Assembly (NCBI GenBank): GCA_023397475.1
Contig: JAEWUD010000044.1
Coordinates: forward strand, 84,488-148,487
Reading direction: 5' to 3'
From: Bacillota bacterium
GTDB lineage: Bacteria > Bacillota > Clostridia > Saccharofermentanales > Saccharofermentanaceae
DNA: 64,000 bases
Below are positions 16,752-25,280 of the stretch, one piece after another (the first letter of the stretch is position 1; each line of letters opens with the position of its first letter). The notes under the pieces were generated by a model. That model was given only the letters and a program-made list of their open reading frames with translations, did no database searches and was not told the origin of the DNA. The position numbers were made by a program, and so were the translations under genes.

Positions 16752-16937
16752 ATGAAGAAGTCAACAATAGTCATGCTCCTTACGGCGATTGTGAGTCTTG
16801 TGATCGGAATCGCGTTTCTGTCTGTAGCGACTGTTCAGGCCGCGACCGAGGGCTACGACCAAGCGTCGAAATACCTCGCGGATTTACCCGCATGGAGCGA
16901 CACCTTCGGCGATTGGGACTGGAAGTTCAATTCGTAG
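16752..16937 (+). CDS. Small single-span or exported protein in the PadR operon
   Basis: A 61-residue product beginning MKKSTIVMLLTAIVSLVIGI, a clear signal-anchor or signal peptide with VQAATEG as a possible cleavage site, followed by about 30 acidic and aromatic residues ending WDWKFNS. AAGGAG sits 9 bases before this ATG and only 5 bases before a competing out-of-frame ATG at 16748. No family is recognised. The position is where a DUF4097 adhesin-like protein is usually found, so this could be a shortened relic or a separate small membrane peptide. Confidence 0.6.
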   Translation: MKKSTIVMLLTAIVSLVIGIAFLSVATVQAATEGYDQASKYLADLPAWSDTFGDWDWKFNS

Positions 16938-17074
16938 AGAAGCGCGGCTGATCTTAATTTATCCCCTCTGGCTGGCCTCGCGAAAAGCACTACGATGCCG
17001 CCCAATGATCATAGACGATCGCGACGAGAGTCGCGTGTACGACGCCATGCCCTCCCCGTATGGTAAGAGAGAAG

Positions 17075-17116
17075 AACCCGTTTCGCTCCGGTTTTCCGGG
17101 ACGAGGCGGGTTTTTT
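17075..17116 (+). terminator. Terminator of the padR-DUF1700 operon
   Basis: AACCCG pairs with CGGGTT and inner CCGG/CCGG pairs, with a T6 run. It lies between convergent genes. Confidence 0.8.
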
Positions 17117-17133
17117 GATGGAGAAAGGAAACG

Positions 17134-17646
17134 TTACTGCGTTGTCCCTCCGCCTCTGGTCCGTAGCGGAAGTCGGAAGAGTGATACGGTCCTATCCTTA
17201 ATGTTCGAGGGGGACTCACCGAGATACTCGGCGCCGAGTCGCTCATAGAAGCCGCGCGCGTGCGGATCCGCGAAAAGAAACAGGCCGTCGATGCCTTCAT
17301 CGCGACAGAGATCTTCCGCGTATTGGATCAAAAGTGAGCCGATGCCGGTCCGGATGCGATCGGGTGTAATGTAGAGATGCTCGAGCCAGAAGCCCTGATG
17401 AACGAAGACATCGCCGGCAAAAAACGATCGCCGGACCTCGACAACGGAGAAGTATCCGATGATCTGACCGTCCTCAATCGCAACGTATACGCGATTGGCG
17501 GCGATATAGTCGCGCGTGATTGTCAGCTCGTCCTTCCACACATCGAAGAAAGCATCCGGGTATTTCCAGTATCGTTTGGACGCAAAGGATAAGCGCGTCA
17601 ACGCGACACTATCCTGATCTGTCGCTCTCCGGATGGAAATGGCCAT
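17134..17646 (-). CDS. GNAT-family N-acetyltransferase
   Basis: A 170-residue acetyltransferase that would move the acetyl group of acetyl-CoA to an amine. The fold's motifs are visible: IRRATDQDSVALTRL at the start, VAIEDGQIIGYFSVVEV (motif D/A region), LEHLYITPDRIRTGIGSLL containing the RxxGIG pyrophosphate-binding loop near residue 100, and ADPHARGFYERLGAEYLG near 130. GAGAGG precedes the ATG. The substrate is unknown. Members of this subgroup are often annotated only as GNAT proteins. Confidence 0.9.
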   Translation of the reverse strand: MAISIRRATDQDSVALTRLSFASKRYWKYPDAFFDVWKDELTITRDYIAANRVYVAIEDGQIIGYFSVVEVRRSFFAGDVFVHQGFWLEHLYITPDRIRTGIGSLLIQYAEDLCRDEGIDGLFLFADPHARGFYERLGAEYLGESPSNIKDRTVSLFRLPLRTRGGGTTQ

Positions 17647-17828
17647 TTCAACGACCTCTCTTGTCAGAAATCTGCGAGTACTTCGGGATTTGGCTCCTGC
17701 ACGAAAAGATTGTGCCTATGTATCTTATTATCTTAATTGTAGCACGGGAGGGTAGGCGGCGGGGAAGCGCCGCACAGGATAGGTGTAATGTCGACGCTCG
17801 TGATAATTCCTATAGATGGATTTAGCTC

Positions 17829-17920
17829 GCGTGAATAGAGTCATTTCCTATGAAACACGAAAGAAACGGATGTAGACTGCGTGAACTTAGGTATTTCCTA
17901 TGAACCGCTCAAGAATCGGA
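17829..17920. repeat. Two direct repeats of about 42 bp, 50 bp apart
   Basis: GCGTGAA...TATTTCCTATGAA-type units start at 17829 and 17879, each ending AAGAAxCGGA, with a more decayed relative near 17793. They lie between the acetyltransferase and the second padR gene. Confidence 0.6.
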
Positions 17921-17992
17921 GCATATTCGTAAAGGGAGTAGTGACCCCGCCACCCGGTCTGGCAGACTCATAGATTTTTTCGCGAAAAGCTA

Positions 17993-18059
17993 TTGACAAC
18001 TATATCGGCGGGCGATATAGTCTATATATCGGCGACCGATATAGCGGCGAACGATATAG
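17993..18059 (+). promoter_or_regulatory. padR promoter overlapped by three tandem operators
   Basis: TTGACA (17993-17998), a 17-base spacer and TATAGT (18016-18021) make a near-consensus promoter. CTATATCG...CGATATAG (18000-18020) fills the spacer and -10. TATATCGG...CCGATATA (18025-18043) covers the start region, and a third, half-conserved copy (18041-18059) reaches the ribosome site. The layout predicts tight autorepression by the encoded PadR protein. Confidence 0.85.
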
Positions 18060-18069
18060 AGGTGGATTT

Positions 18070-18411
18070 ATGGGAGAGAGTAATGAACGCGGCACATTGA
18101 CCGAAGCGGTATTCTACATACTGCTTTCGCTTATGAAGCCGCTCCACGGGTACGGGATTATGAAGACGGTCGACGAGTGGAGCGGGGGACGGGTGACGCT
18201 TGGGGCGGGGACGCTCTATGGGGCGCTCGGCACATTGACGGAGAAGGGCTGGATTCGTACGGCGCGCGGGGAGGATCCGCGAAAGAAGGAGTATGTGATC
18301 ACGGCATCCGGAATCGCGCAGCTCGAGGACGAGATCGCACGATTGGAAGAGCGACTTGCGAACGCGCGACGGGTCATGGGGGAGGTTTCGGATGAAGAAG
18401 ATCGTCATTAA
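18070..18411 (+). CDS. PadR-family transcriptional regulator (autoregulated)
   Basis: A 113-residue PadR repressor: LTEAVFYILLSLMKPLHGYG at the N-terminus, RVTLGAGTLYGALGTLTEKG as the recognition helix region, a wing with DPRKKEYVITASG, and a C-terminal coiled helix (LEDEIARLEERLANARRV) for dimerisation. AGAGGTGG precedes the ATG. Three dyads with TATATCG halves cover its own promoter. It is the first gene of an operon encoding a DUF2812 protein and a CPBP protease, which are probably the genes it represses. Confidence 0.94.
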   Translation: MGESNERGTLTEAVFYILLSLMKPLHGYGIMKTVDEWSGGRVTLGAGTLYGALGTLTEKGWIRTARGEDPRKKEYVITASGIAQLEDEIARLEERLANARRVMGEVSDEEDRH

Positions 18412-18955
18412 GCCCTATTGGAACGTCGAGAAGGAACAGGCCTGGCTGAACAAGATGTCGGCGTCCGGATATCAGTTGACAGATTATTTCTGGATTCGAT
18501 ATGTATTCGAGAAGGCGGAGGCCGGGGAGTACACGTACTTTATCGACCTGCTGTCGGCGGGCCGACATTCGCCGGAGAGCGAATCGTACCTGGTGTTTCT
18601 TGAGAACTCGGGCGTCGAAGTGGTCGCGACGTATATGCGTTGGGTGTATTTGAGGAAGAGGACGGCGGATGGGCCGCTGGTTCTCTATTCGGATACGACC
18701 TCGAAGGTTGCCTATTTGCGACGGCTCTCCCGATTCTATGCATTTCTCAGTATCCTTGAGTTGATGTGCGGCGGGTATAATGTGGCCATATCACTGATTA
18801 TTCTGGCCGGGATGGGTTTCGACCAGATGCCGATATTTAATCTTGTTATGGGGATATTACTGTTGATGTTGGGTGTTGTTTTCGCGATCGGACTATGGCT
18901 TCCGATCCGTACGCAGATGAAGAAGTTTATGCGTGAGAGCGCGATTTTTGAGTAA
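18392..18955 (+). CDS. DUF2812 membrane protein
   Basis: A 187-residue protein whose first half (MKKIVIKPYWNVEKEQAWLN, with KMSASGYQL following) is the DUF2812 soluble domain, and whose second half has two hydrophobic helices near 118-138 and 148-170. DUF2812 proteins almost always follow a PadR gene in Bacillota and are thought to be its membrane partner. Their biochemical role is unknown. GGGGGAGG at 18378-18385 sets the start at 18392, inside the end of padR (20-base overlap); a longer upstream frame is not needed. Confidence 0.88.
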   Translation: MKKIVIKPYWNVEKEQAWLNKMSASGYQLTDYFWIRYVFEKAEAGEYTYFIDLLSAGRHSPESESYLVFLENSGVEVVATYMRWVYLRKRTADGPLVLYSDTTSKVAYLRRLSRFYAFLSILELMCGGYNVAISLIILAGMGFDQMPIFNLVMGILLLMLGVVFAIGLWLPIRTQMKKFMRESAIFE

Positions 18956-18970
18956 GCAGAGGAGAAGTTT

Positions 18971-20314
18971 ATGGAACAGGTAAAGAAGAAGTTCAAGGTA
19001 AATCCGCTGTTTGGTGTGATTTGGTTTGCGATCAGCATGGTTGCGTTGCTCTTGGGCGGAGGTTACGTTCAGATGCAATTCGGTATGGCAGGGTTGGCGA
19101 TCACGGAGATCGGGCTCCTGGCACTCGGGTTGATTCCGCTATTGTTTATGGATATTAACTGGAAGGAGATGCTTCCGTTCCGTCGTCCGAAGGTCCGTCA
19201 TGTCGTCGGGATGTTCCTCTTATGGTTTGGAACTTTTCTTCTGGCGACATTGACGTCTACCGTGATTGGATTTTTCTTTCCGGATCAGTTGCTGGAGACC
19301 GGCGGGCTGATGAATGATCTTTTCTCGAGCGTATCACCGATTGTTGCGTTCCTTGTCGTCGCTGTCATGCCGGCGATCTGCGAGGAGGTTCTCCACCGTG
19401 GCTTGATTCTGACAACAATGAAGTCGATAAAGAAAGATTGGCTGATCGTTCTTGTTATGGGACTGATCTTTGGCGTATTCCATGCGGATCCGGTTCGTTT
19501 CCTCGGGACAGCGATTCTGGGCGCCTCACTTACGTATTTGATGCTGAAGACCAAGAATTTCCTGTTGCCGATTCTGTTCCACATGTTGAACAATTCGGTC
19601 TCTCTGCTCGTAACCTTCGCGACGGCGGACGCCGGGGCTTCTGTATCCTCTGACGCGGTGAAAGACAGCCTGGCCTCCGGTACTTCGGTTGCCGTATATC
19701 TGATCCTCGCTTCGGCGGCTCCGTTGATCCTGTTTTTCGCGACGCGACTGCTGCGTCCGCGTCAGGAAGAGCTGAAGTCAGAGAATGGACCGGATGAGTT
19801 GACGGGAATGACTCCTGCGTCAGGGGATGCTCCCAAGGCTTCGAGCATTATTCGACCGCTTGTTATTTCTGCGGCGATCGGTGCCGTCATGCTGGTTGCC
19901 GGCGTGGTGATCATCGTCGGCGTCGTCGGATCTTCCTCGACGAATATCATCATGAAGCAGGTGATGGTGAACGATAAGACCGAGCCTTTGGTAGAGACGT
20001 TGACAATCGACGAGACCAGAAGTTACGCGCTCAGCTACAGTATGAGCACGGATGTCGGGCTGGTGGAGCTCATCATTCGCGATGCCGAGGGAACCGTCGT
20101 CTATGAAGCTACGGCGCACGAGGTGTCCGGATCGGGTCAGCTCGATTTGGAAGCGGGGGAGTATACCGCAACCTTTACTTTCATTAATGATGAGTATGAG
20201 GAGTATGCAAAATCGCATGGATACGAGTATGATGAAGAGGATATCGAATCCATGGGACTGAACCAGGATCTGACAGAGACGCGTACAGCCGATTTATCGT
20301 TGATTCTGGTCTGA
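18971..20314 (+). CDS. CPBP-family intramembrane metalloprotease with extracytoplasmic C-terminal domain
   Basis: A 447-residue protein. Residues 15-265 are the CPBP (CAAX-protease/bacteriocin-processing) domain with several helices. Its motifs are CEEVLHRG near 138 (catalytic Glu pair and Arg), FGVFHADP near 166, and FHMLNNS near 202. A linker leads to one more helix near residue 300 and a C-terminal domain of about 120 residues, probably outside the cell, beta-rich and acidic (EEYAKSHGYEYDEED). That appendage is unusual for the family. GAGGAG precedes the start. Its place in the PadR operon suggests an envelope-stress or peptide-resistance role. Confidence 0.87.
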   Translation: MEQVKKKFKVNPLFGVIWFAISMVALLLGGGYVQMQFGMAGLAITEIGLLALGLIPLLFMDINWKEMLPFRRPKVRHVVGMFLLWFGTFLLATLTSTVIGFFFPDQLLETGGLMNDLFSSVSPIVAFLVVAVMPAICEEVLHRGLILTTMKSIKKDWLIVLVMGLIFGVFHADPVRFLGTAILGASLTYLMLKTKNFLLPILFHMLNNSVSLLVTFATADAGASVSSDAVKDSLASGTSVAVYLILASAAPLILFFATRLLRPRQEELKSENGPDELTGMTPASGDAPKASSIIRPLVISAAIGAVMLVAGVVIIVGVVGSSSTNIIMKQVMVNDKTEPLVETLTIDETRSYALSYSMSTDVGLVELIIRDAEGTVVYEATAHEVSGSGQLDLEAGEYTATFTFINDEYEEYAKSHGYEYDEEDIESMGLNQDLTETRTADLSLILV

Positions 20315-20340
20315 GGGTCCTGAAATCAGGAGGACGACGA

Positions 20341-20820
20341 ATGTATCTTTCGAGTGAGGGTATTCGTGACGGATTTTTTCTGGATGCCTACGGGAAGCAT
20401 GCGGCAAAGCCCATTTCGCCACCCGTAGCGATCCACGACGCGCCGGAGGAGACGGTCTCCTTTGCCGTGTTCATGGAAGACCGTGACGCGGTGCCGGTAT
20501 GCGGTTTCTCCTGGATTCATTGGACGATCGTCGGACTTACCCGGCCGTATCTCGAAGAGGGCGAGAGTTCTCGTCCGCATACCTTTACGGAAGGTGTGCA
20601 CAGCGTCTTCGGAGGTATCCGCTCGGAGTCACAACATCGGGAAGCGACCGGGTATGGGCCGATGGCTCCCCCGGACCATGATCATAATTATGAGATCTAT
20701 GTTTATGCGTTAGACTTTATTCCGGAGCTACCCGAGGGTTTCTACATGAACGAGATGTTCAAGGCGATTCACGGACATATTCTGGCGAAGGCCATAATTC
20801 GGGCTGACTATCGGAGCTGA
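20341..20820 (+). CDS. YbhB/YbcL-type PEBP (Raf-kinase-inhibitor-like) protein
   Basis: A 159-residue protein of the phosphatidylethanolamine-binding-protein fold. ISPPVAIHDAPEETVSFAVF and FSWIHWTIVGL match the two conserved PEBP regions, and DHDHNYEIYVYALD the third. Bacterial members are cytoplasmic and of unproven role. AGGAGGACGACG precedes the ATG and only 26 bases separate it from the CPBP gene, so it belongs to the same operon. Confidence 0.87.
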   Translation: MYLSSEGIRDGFFLDAYGKHAAKPISPPVAIHDAPEETVSFAVFMEDRDAVPVCGFSWIHWTIVGLTRPYLEEGESSRPHTFTEGVHSVFGGIRSESQHREATGYGPMAPPDHDHNYEIYVYALDFIPELPEGFYMNEMFKAIHGHILAKAIIRADYRS

Positions 20821-20843
20821 TCGTTGTAAGGGAGGATCTTCGT

Positions 20844-21752
20844 ATGAAGCGTGATTTGAAACATTCCGGGCGTCGGATATCCGCTGTTATTATGGTTCTT
20901 TTTTTCGCGATGACGGCGATGGTCTCTTTCTCGTGCCCTGTCTCGGCTGACATGGGACCGAAACCGTCGGTGACGGTTCAGGTCAAGGGTCTTGGCACAG
21001 ACGAAATCTGTTATGCGACCCTGATCGGTGCTACAGGAACGGGCCCGGCATCGCCTTATGAGGGAGACGACCCGCAAGCGGACGCGCCGGAGACGAATGG
21101 GGATATCTGGCTCAAGTTTGTCATGTTCGAAGATGTGGACGGGTATCGGTATCTTCAGCAGGATTGGATGATTCAGTATGGGCAGGACTCCTTCACTTGG
21201 GGCTATTACCCGCCGAGTCCGTTCAAGATTCTGCTGTACTTTCCCGCGTACAACTCATTTGTTGTTTCCAATATCGGTGAAAGATATGCGTTCGACAGCA
21301 GCTATTCGATCGACATCACAGGAAGCGGATATCAGACACCGGATTCGACGGTAACGTTGTCGCTGGTCGAGGAATCCGATACGGCCGGGACGCTGGCCGG
21401 TGCCGCGATTCGATTGATTCTCACGCTTGCTATTGAACTGGGAATCGCACTCGCCTTCGGATACCGCGAGAAGAATCTCCTGATCTTCATCGGCGGAGTC
21501 AACGTTCTGACGCAGGTCCTCCTGGCGTTAGCACTTGTCGTCACAGAGAGAGAGGGCGGCGTTTTCCTTTCGATCCTCTTCTACATTCTTATGGAAACCG
21601 CCATCTTCTTCTTCGAGGGGATTCTGTACTTTGCCTTCCTAAAGCCGATCTCGAAAAAACCGATTCAGAGAGGCTGGACGATACTTTACACATTCCTCGC
21701 GAATACCGCCTCGTGTCTCGTGGGATTGCTTCTTGTTTTGGTTCAGACCTGA
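20844..21752 (+). CDS. Exported and membrane-anchored protein of unknown function
   Basis: A 302-residue protein with a signal peptide (hydrophobic residues 14-33, possible cleavage after VSA), then DMGPKPSVTVQVKG at the mature start, a pattern I have seen in uncharacterised clostridial membrane proteins. About 150 extracytoplasmic residues rich in Tyr, Asp and Gly follow, then four membrane segments between 180 and 302. GGGAGG precedes the ATG. It is co-directional with the PadR operon, 23 bases after the PEBP gene. No enzymatic motif is visible. Confidence 0.7.
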   Translation: MKRDLKHSGRRISAVIMVLFFAMTAMVSFSCPVSADMGPKPSVTVQVKGLGTDEICYATLIGATGTGPASPYEGDDPQADAPETNGDIWLKFVMFEDVDGYRYLQQDWMIQYGQDSFTWGYYPPSPFKILLYFPAYNSFVVSNIGERYAFDSSYSIDITGSGYQTPDSTVTLSLVEESDTAGTLAGAAIRLILTLAIELGIALAFGYREKNLLIFIGGVNVLTQVLLALALVVTEREGGVFLSILFYILMETAIFFFEGILYFAFLKPISKKPIQRGWTILYTFLANTASCLVGLLLVLVQT

Positions 21753-21783
21753 CGAAAATACACCTCGAAGGAGCTTCACAGAT

Positions 21784-22281
21784 ATGCAGACATCGATTTT
21801 GCGCGAAGTGCGCGAAGACGAGCTTGACGCCGTCGTCGCGCTGATTCGCGAGAGTTTCCTGACCGTCGCACATGATTTCGGACTGACCGTCGAGAATTGC
21901 CCGACGAACGGCGCGTTCCTGAAGACGGAGCGGCTGGTTGCGGACCGCAAGCGGGGCAATGTGATGTTCGGACTTTTCGAGAAGGATGAACCGTTCGGAT
22001 TTATGCAGCTGAGGGACAAGGGCGAGGGCGTTTTCGAGCTCGAAAAGCTCTGCGTCAAGCCGGGTTGCCGGCATGGAGGAAGCGGTGCGATTCTCCTCGA
22101 CAAGGCCAAAGCCGAAGTGACCGCGCGCGGTGGACACAAAATGACCATCGGAATCATCGAGGAGAACACACAGTTGAAAGATTGGTATCTGGCGCAAGGA
22201 TTCTTGCATACGGGAACGATCGATCTGCCGCACCTGCCGTTCATCGTGGGGTTTATGGAGCTCATTTTGACGAATACCTAG
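21784..22281 (+). CDS. GNAT-family N-acetyltransferase
   Basis: A 165-residue GNAT enzyme: ILREVREDELDAVVALIRES at the start, FELEKLCVKPGCRHGGSGAI with the acetyl-CoA loop (Arg-His-Gly-Gly-Ser-Gly) near residues 88-101, and KDWYLAQGFLHTGT near 140. Substrate unknown. The start is the ATG behind AAGGAG (ten-base spacer). An upstream in-frame ATG would overlap the previous gene. It ends just before the T-box promoter and is the last gene of this run. Confidence 0.88.
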   Translation: MQTSILREVREDELDAVVALIRESFLTVAHDFGLTVENCPTNGAFLKTERLVADRKRGNVMFGLFEKDEPFGFMQLRDKGEGVFELEKLCVKPGCRHGGSGAILLDKAKAEVTARGGHKMTIGIIEENTQLKDWYLAQGFLHTGTIDLPHLPFIVGFMELILTNT

Positions 22282-22287
22282 ATTCTC

Positions 22288-22316
22288 TTGACATTTCCTC
22301 TGCCGGGTCATAGAAT
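22288..22316 (+). promoter_or_regulatory. Promoter of the aromatic amino acid operon
   Basis: TTGACA (22288-22293), a 17-base spacer and TAGAAT (22311-22316), seven bases after the acetyltransferase stop codon. Confidence 0.85.
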
Positions 22317-22322
22317 TGTCTG

Positions 22323-22665
22323 TAATCGTCAATTGAATCGTGCATATGCGATGACGGAGAAGAGTAATCGGGATTGTTTCGAGAGACAGGGACGGTGGGT
22401 CATGGATTGAGAGCCCGCCGACACGAGATGCCCGCATGAAGTTCGCTCCCGAGCAGATCTGCTGAACGTCCTCGTGAGGACATGGAGTAGGCGGATACGG
22501 AGGTTCACCGTTAGAGGAACACGAATGTAAGCGGCTTTACTGTCGTCGCATTCGGTAAGGAGTGGCTCGAATCGCAGCATTTGCGTAAGAGTTAAGATGG
22601 GTGGTACCACGGAGTAATTCGTCCCGTCGCTTTGCCGTTATCGGCATTGCGGCGGGCGTTTTTTT
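22323..22665 (+). promoter_or_regulatory. T-box riboswitch, probable Phe (UUC) specifier
   Basis: The leader carries GGAGAAGAGTA-type and GAGAGACAGGGACGGTGGGT stem I elements. ATGAAGTTCGCTCCCGAG follows, in which TTC (22442-22444) sits at the usual specifier position before the closing strand. The T-box sequence GGGTGGTACCACGG is at 22599-22612, and the terminator stem CCCGTCGC/GCGGCGGG (22623-22656) ends in T7. Uncharged tRNA-Phe would favour the antiterminator and open the operon. A Phe specifier agrees with the prephenate dehydratase at the operon end. Confidence 0.9.
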
Positions 22666-22710
22666 ATTTCGAACATCGGCGAATACGAAGGAGAAGGGAA
22701 GGAATTTGGT

Positions 22711-24036
22711 ATGGCGAGGAAAGAAGTTGCGACGTATATCTGGAATCCTGAAGTCGAGTGCATGGAGCCGGAGAAGATGCGGGAGCTGCAGAGTGAGCGG
22801 CTTGTCAAATGCGTGAATTACATGTATGAGCGCGTGCCGTATTACCGCGCGAAAATGGACGCCGCGGGCGTCACCCCCGGTGACATCAAGGACATCGGAG
22901 ACCTTTATAAACTTCCTTTCACGGATAAGTTCGATTTCCGTGACAATTATCCCTTCAATACCTTTGCCGTTCCCCGTGAAGAGATTGCCCGCATTCACGC
23001 ATCGTCGGGTACGACGGGCCGGATGAAGGTTGTCGGCTATACCCGCAACGATATCGATCTCTGGACGGAGTGCCTGTGCCGCTCGATGGCGCGTTGCGGC
23101 GTCAGTAAGGGCGATCTGGTACATATCGCTTACGGTTACGGCTTGTTCACCGGCGGTCTCGGGCCGCACTATGCCTGTGATCCGCTGGGCGCTACGGCGA
23201 TTCCGGTCTCCGGAGGCAACACGCCCCGCCAGATCCAGATCCTTCGCGAATGGAAGCCCTCGGTCATCCTGTGCACGCCCTCGTATATGCTTCATATTGC
23301 GGACGAGATGGACAAGATGGGCGTAGGTCCGGATGAGATTGAACTCAAGTGCGGTATCTTCGGCGCCGAGCCGTGGACGAAGGAAATGCGCGACCAGATC
23401 GAGTCTAAGATGAACCTTCGTGCGTTCGATATCTATGGTCTGTCCGAGATCTGCGGGCCCGGTGTGGGCTGCAGTTGCTCGCACTCGGATCTTCTGCACC
23501 TCGAGGTCGATCACTTCATTCCCGAGATTGTCGATCCGGAGACCGGAGTACCTCTCGGTGAAGGAGAACTCGGCGAACTGGTCTTCTCTTCCGTAACCAA
23601 GGAAGGGACGCCGCTTCTGCGTTACAACACACACGACCTGACCCGAATCTATTACGGCAAATGTCAGTGCGGACGTACAACTCCTCGGATGGAGAAGGTC
23701 ACGGGACGTGCGGACGACATGCTGATTATTCGCGGTGTCAACGTATTCCCCTCGCAGATCGAGGCGGTCATGTTGACCTACAGCCAGATCGAGCCGCATT
23801 ACGTGATCTATGTTGACCGTGTCAACAATTTGGACCGCATGACGGTCAAGGTTGAGATGTCCAATGCGTTCTTCTCGGATTCGGTCGCGGATATTGAGAG
23901 GATTGAGAAGAAGATTGCCGACGATATTGCTTCCGTCACAGGTGTTCATGCGAAGATTACACTCTGCGAACCCAGAAGTCTTCCGCGTTCGGAAGGCAAG
24001 ATGAAGCGCGTGTACGATACACGGTTTACGTCGTAA
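22711..24036 (+). CDS. paaK: Phenylacetate-CoA ligase (AMP-forming)
   Basis: A 441-residue ligase that activates phenylacetate (or a related aryl acid) to its CoA thioester with ATP. ANL-superfamily features are SSGTTGRMK (about residues 98-106, ATP loop), FDIYGLSEICGPG near 230 (adenine/Thr loop), YNTHDLTR near 309 and GRADDMLIIRGVNVFPSQIE near 330 (hinge and PaaK-specific loop). Length and order are normal for PaaK. It is the first gene behind a Phe T-box, so here it is more likely tied to making phenylalanine from exogenous phenylacetate than to catabolism. No indolepyruvate oxidoreductase gene is in the window. Confidence 0.92.
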   Translation: MARKEVATYIWNPEVECMEPEKMRELQSERLVKCVNYMYERVPYYRAKMDAAGVTPGDIKDIGDLYKLPFTDKFDFRDNYPFNTFAVPREEIARIHASSGTTGRMKVVGYTRNDIDLWTECLCRSMARCGVSKGDLVHIAYGYGLFTGGLGPHYACDPLGATAIPVSGGNTPRQIQILREWKPSVILCTPSYMLHIADEMDKMGVGPDEIELKCGIFGAEPWTKEMRDQIESKMNLRAFDIYGLSEICGPGVGCSCSHSDLLHLEVDHFIPEIVDPETGVPLGEGELGELVFSSVTKEGTPLLRYNTHDLTRIYYGKCQCGRTTPRMEKVTGRADDMLIIRGVNVFPSQIEAVMLTYSQIEPHYVIYVDRVNNLDRMTVKVEMSNAFFSDSVADIERIEKKIADDIASVTGVHAKITLCEPRSLPRSEGKMKRVYDTRFTS

Positions 24037-24128
24037 AGACAAGGAGAACTGGGAACGTTCGGCGGAACGGCGTATAATGCTACTATATTCAATGCAGCAA
24101 GGTAGAGAAGGTAGAGGAGTATAGCAAC

Positions 24129-25280
24129 ATGAATAACGGGCGACAGTCCCGGGAGGTACAAGGCGCGGCTGACATGGCTGCCGCCGGGCTTCCGGACAGT
24201 GGCGTGATCCAACATATCGGAATTCTGGGACTCGGCCTGATCGGCGGATCCTTAGCACGTGCGTTTCGCACAAAGTCGCGCATCGCACGCATTACCGCCG
24301 TCGATACGGACGCCGGAGCCGGAGCCAAGGCGCTCGCGGATGGTATGATCGATGACTTCTCGACGCCGGATCAAGGATATGCTGTGCTGGATGGAGCGGA
24401 TCTTCTGCTCCTGTGCACTCCGATTCACACCATTGCGAAGATCCTGCCGGACATTTCCAAGCTTACGGTCGGTATCGTATCGGATGTTTCTTCGATCAAG
24501 CGGCCGGTGGAAGATCTCATTACATGGCCGAATTTTATCGGCGGTCACCCGATGGCCGGATCGGAACGAACAGGGTATGCCTGCTCGAACGCATCGCTTT
24601 TCGAGAATGCGCTCTATGTGCTCTGCCGGTCAGAACACTGCCTCTTAGGCGATGACGCGATCGCGTCCTTTGAGGATCTGATCCGTAGCATCGGAGCGAC
24701 ACCGGTGCATATGACGGCGACAGAACATGACAATCGCGTTGCGGTGATCTCGCATCTGCCGCATATCGCCGCTTCGGCGCTCGCCCTTCTTGCCTCGCGG
24801 TTGGACGACGGTCATCTGGCACCTCTCGCGGCAGGCGGTTTTCGCGATATCACACGAATCGCTTCGGCAGATCCGGCGTTATGGGCCGGAATTACGGAGG
24901 CTTCGGCACCGACCCTGGTTCCGGTTCTCGACCGCTACATCGAATTACTGGAACAGGTGCGCGTGCGATTGACTCGCAAGGAGACGCGCGATGTCGAGAG
25001 ATTCTTCTCGGAAGGCGCGCATTACCGCAATCATCTGCCGACGGACGGACGCGGCGGTCTCGAGCCCAACGCGTCGCTGACGGTATATCTCGAGGACAAG
25101 CCGGGAGCTTTGGCGTCGATTACGACGCTTCTGGGAAGCCGCGGCATTAACATTCGCAACATTAACATCCGGAACTATCGTACGTATGAGGGCGGACAAC
25201 TGCATCTTCTGCTGGCGGACAGCGAACATGCGGAGCAGGCGTACGAGATCCTCAAGGAGGCCGGCTATGAGTATGACTAA
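24129..25280 (+). CDS. tyrA: Prephenate dehydrogenase with ACT domain
   Basis: A 383-residue enzyme converting prephenate to 4-hydroxyphenylpyruvate with NAD(P)+, the committed step to tyrosine. The Rossmann motif GILGLGLIGGSLA lies near residues 31-43, GHPMAGSE near 139, and the active-site HDN of TATEHDNRVAVISHLPH near 200. A C-terminal ACT domain (about 308-383, LTVYLEDKPGALASITTLL) gives likely tyrosine feedback. GAGGAG precedes the ATG. The first 25 residues are a non-conserved extension. It overlaps aroE-aroK by 14 bases. Confidence 0.94.
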   Translation: MNNGRQSREVQGAADMAAAGLPDSGVIQHIGILGLGLIGGSLARAFRTKSRIARITAVDTDAGAGAKALADGMIDDFSTPDQGYAVLDGADLLLLCTPIHTIAKILPDISKLTVGIVSDVSSIKRPVEDLITWPNFIGGHPMAGSERTGYACSNASLFENALYVLCRSEHCLLGDDAIASFEDLIRSIGATPVHMTATEHDNRVAVISHLPHIAASALALLASRLDDGHLAPLAAGGFRDITRIASADPALWAGITEASAPTLVPVLDRYIELLEQVRVRLTRKETRDVERFFSEGAHYRNHLPTDGRGGLEPNASLTVYLEDKPGALASITTLLGSRGINIRNINIRNYRTYEGGQLHLLLADSEHAEQAYEILKEAGYEYD

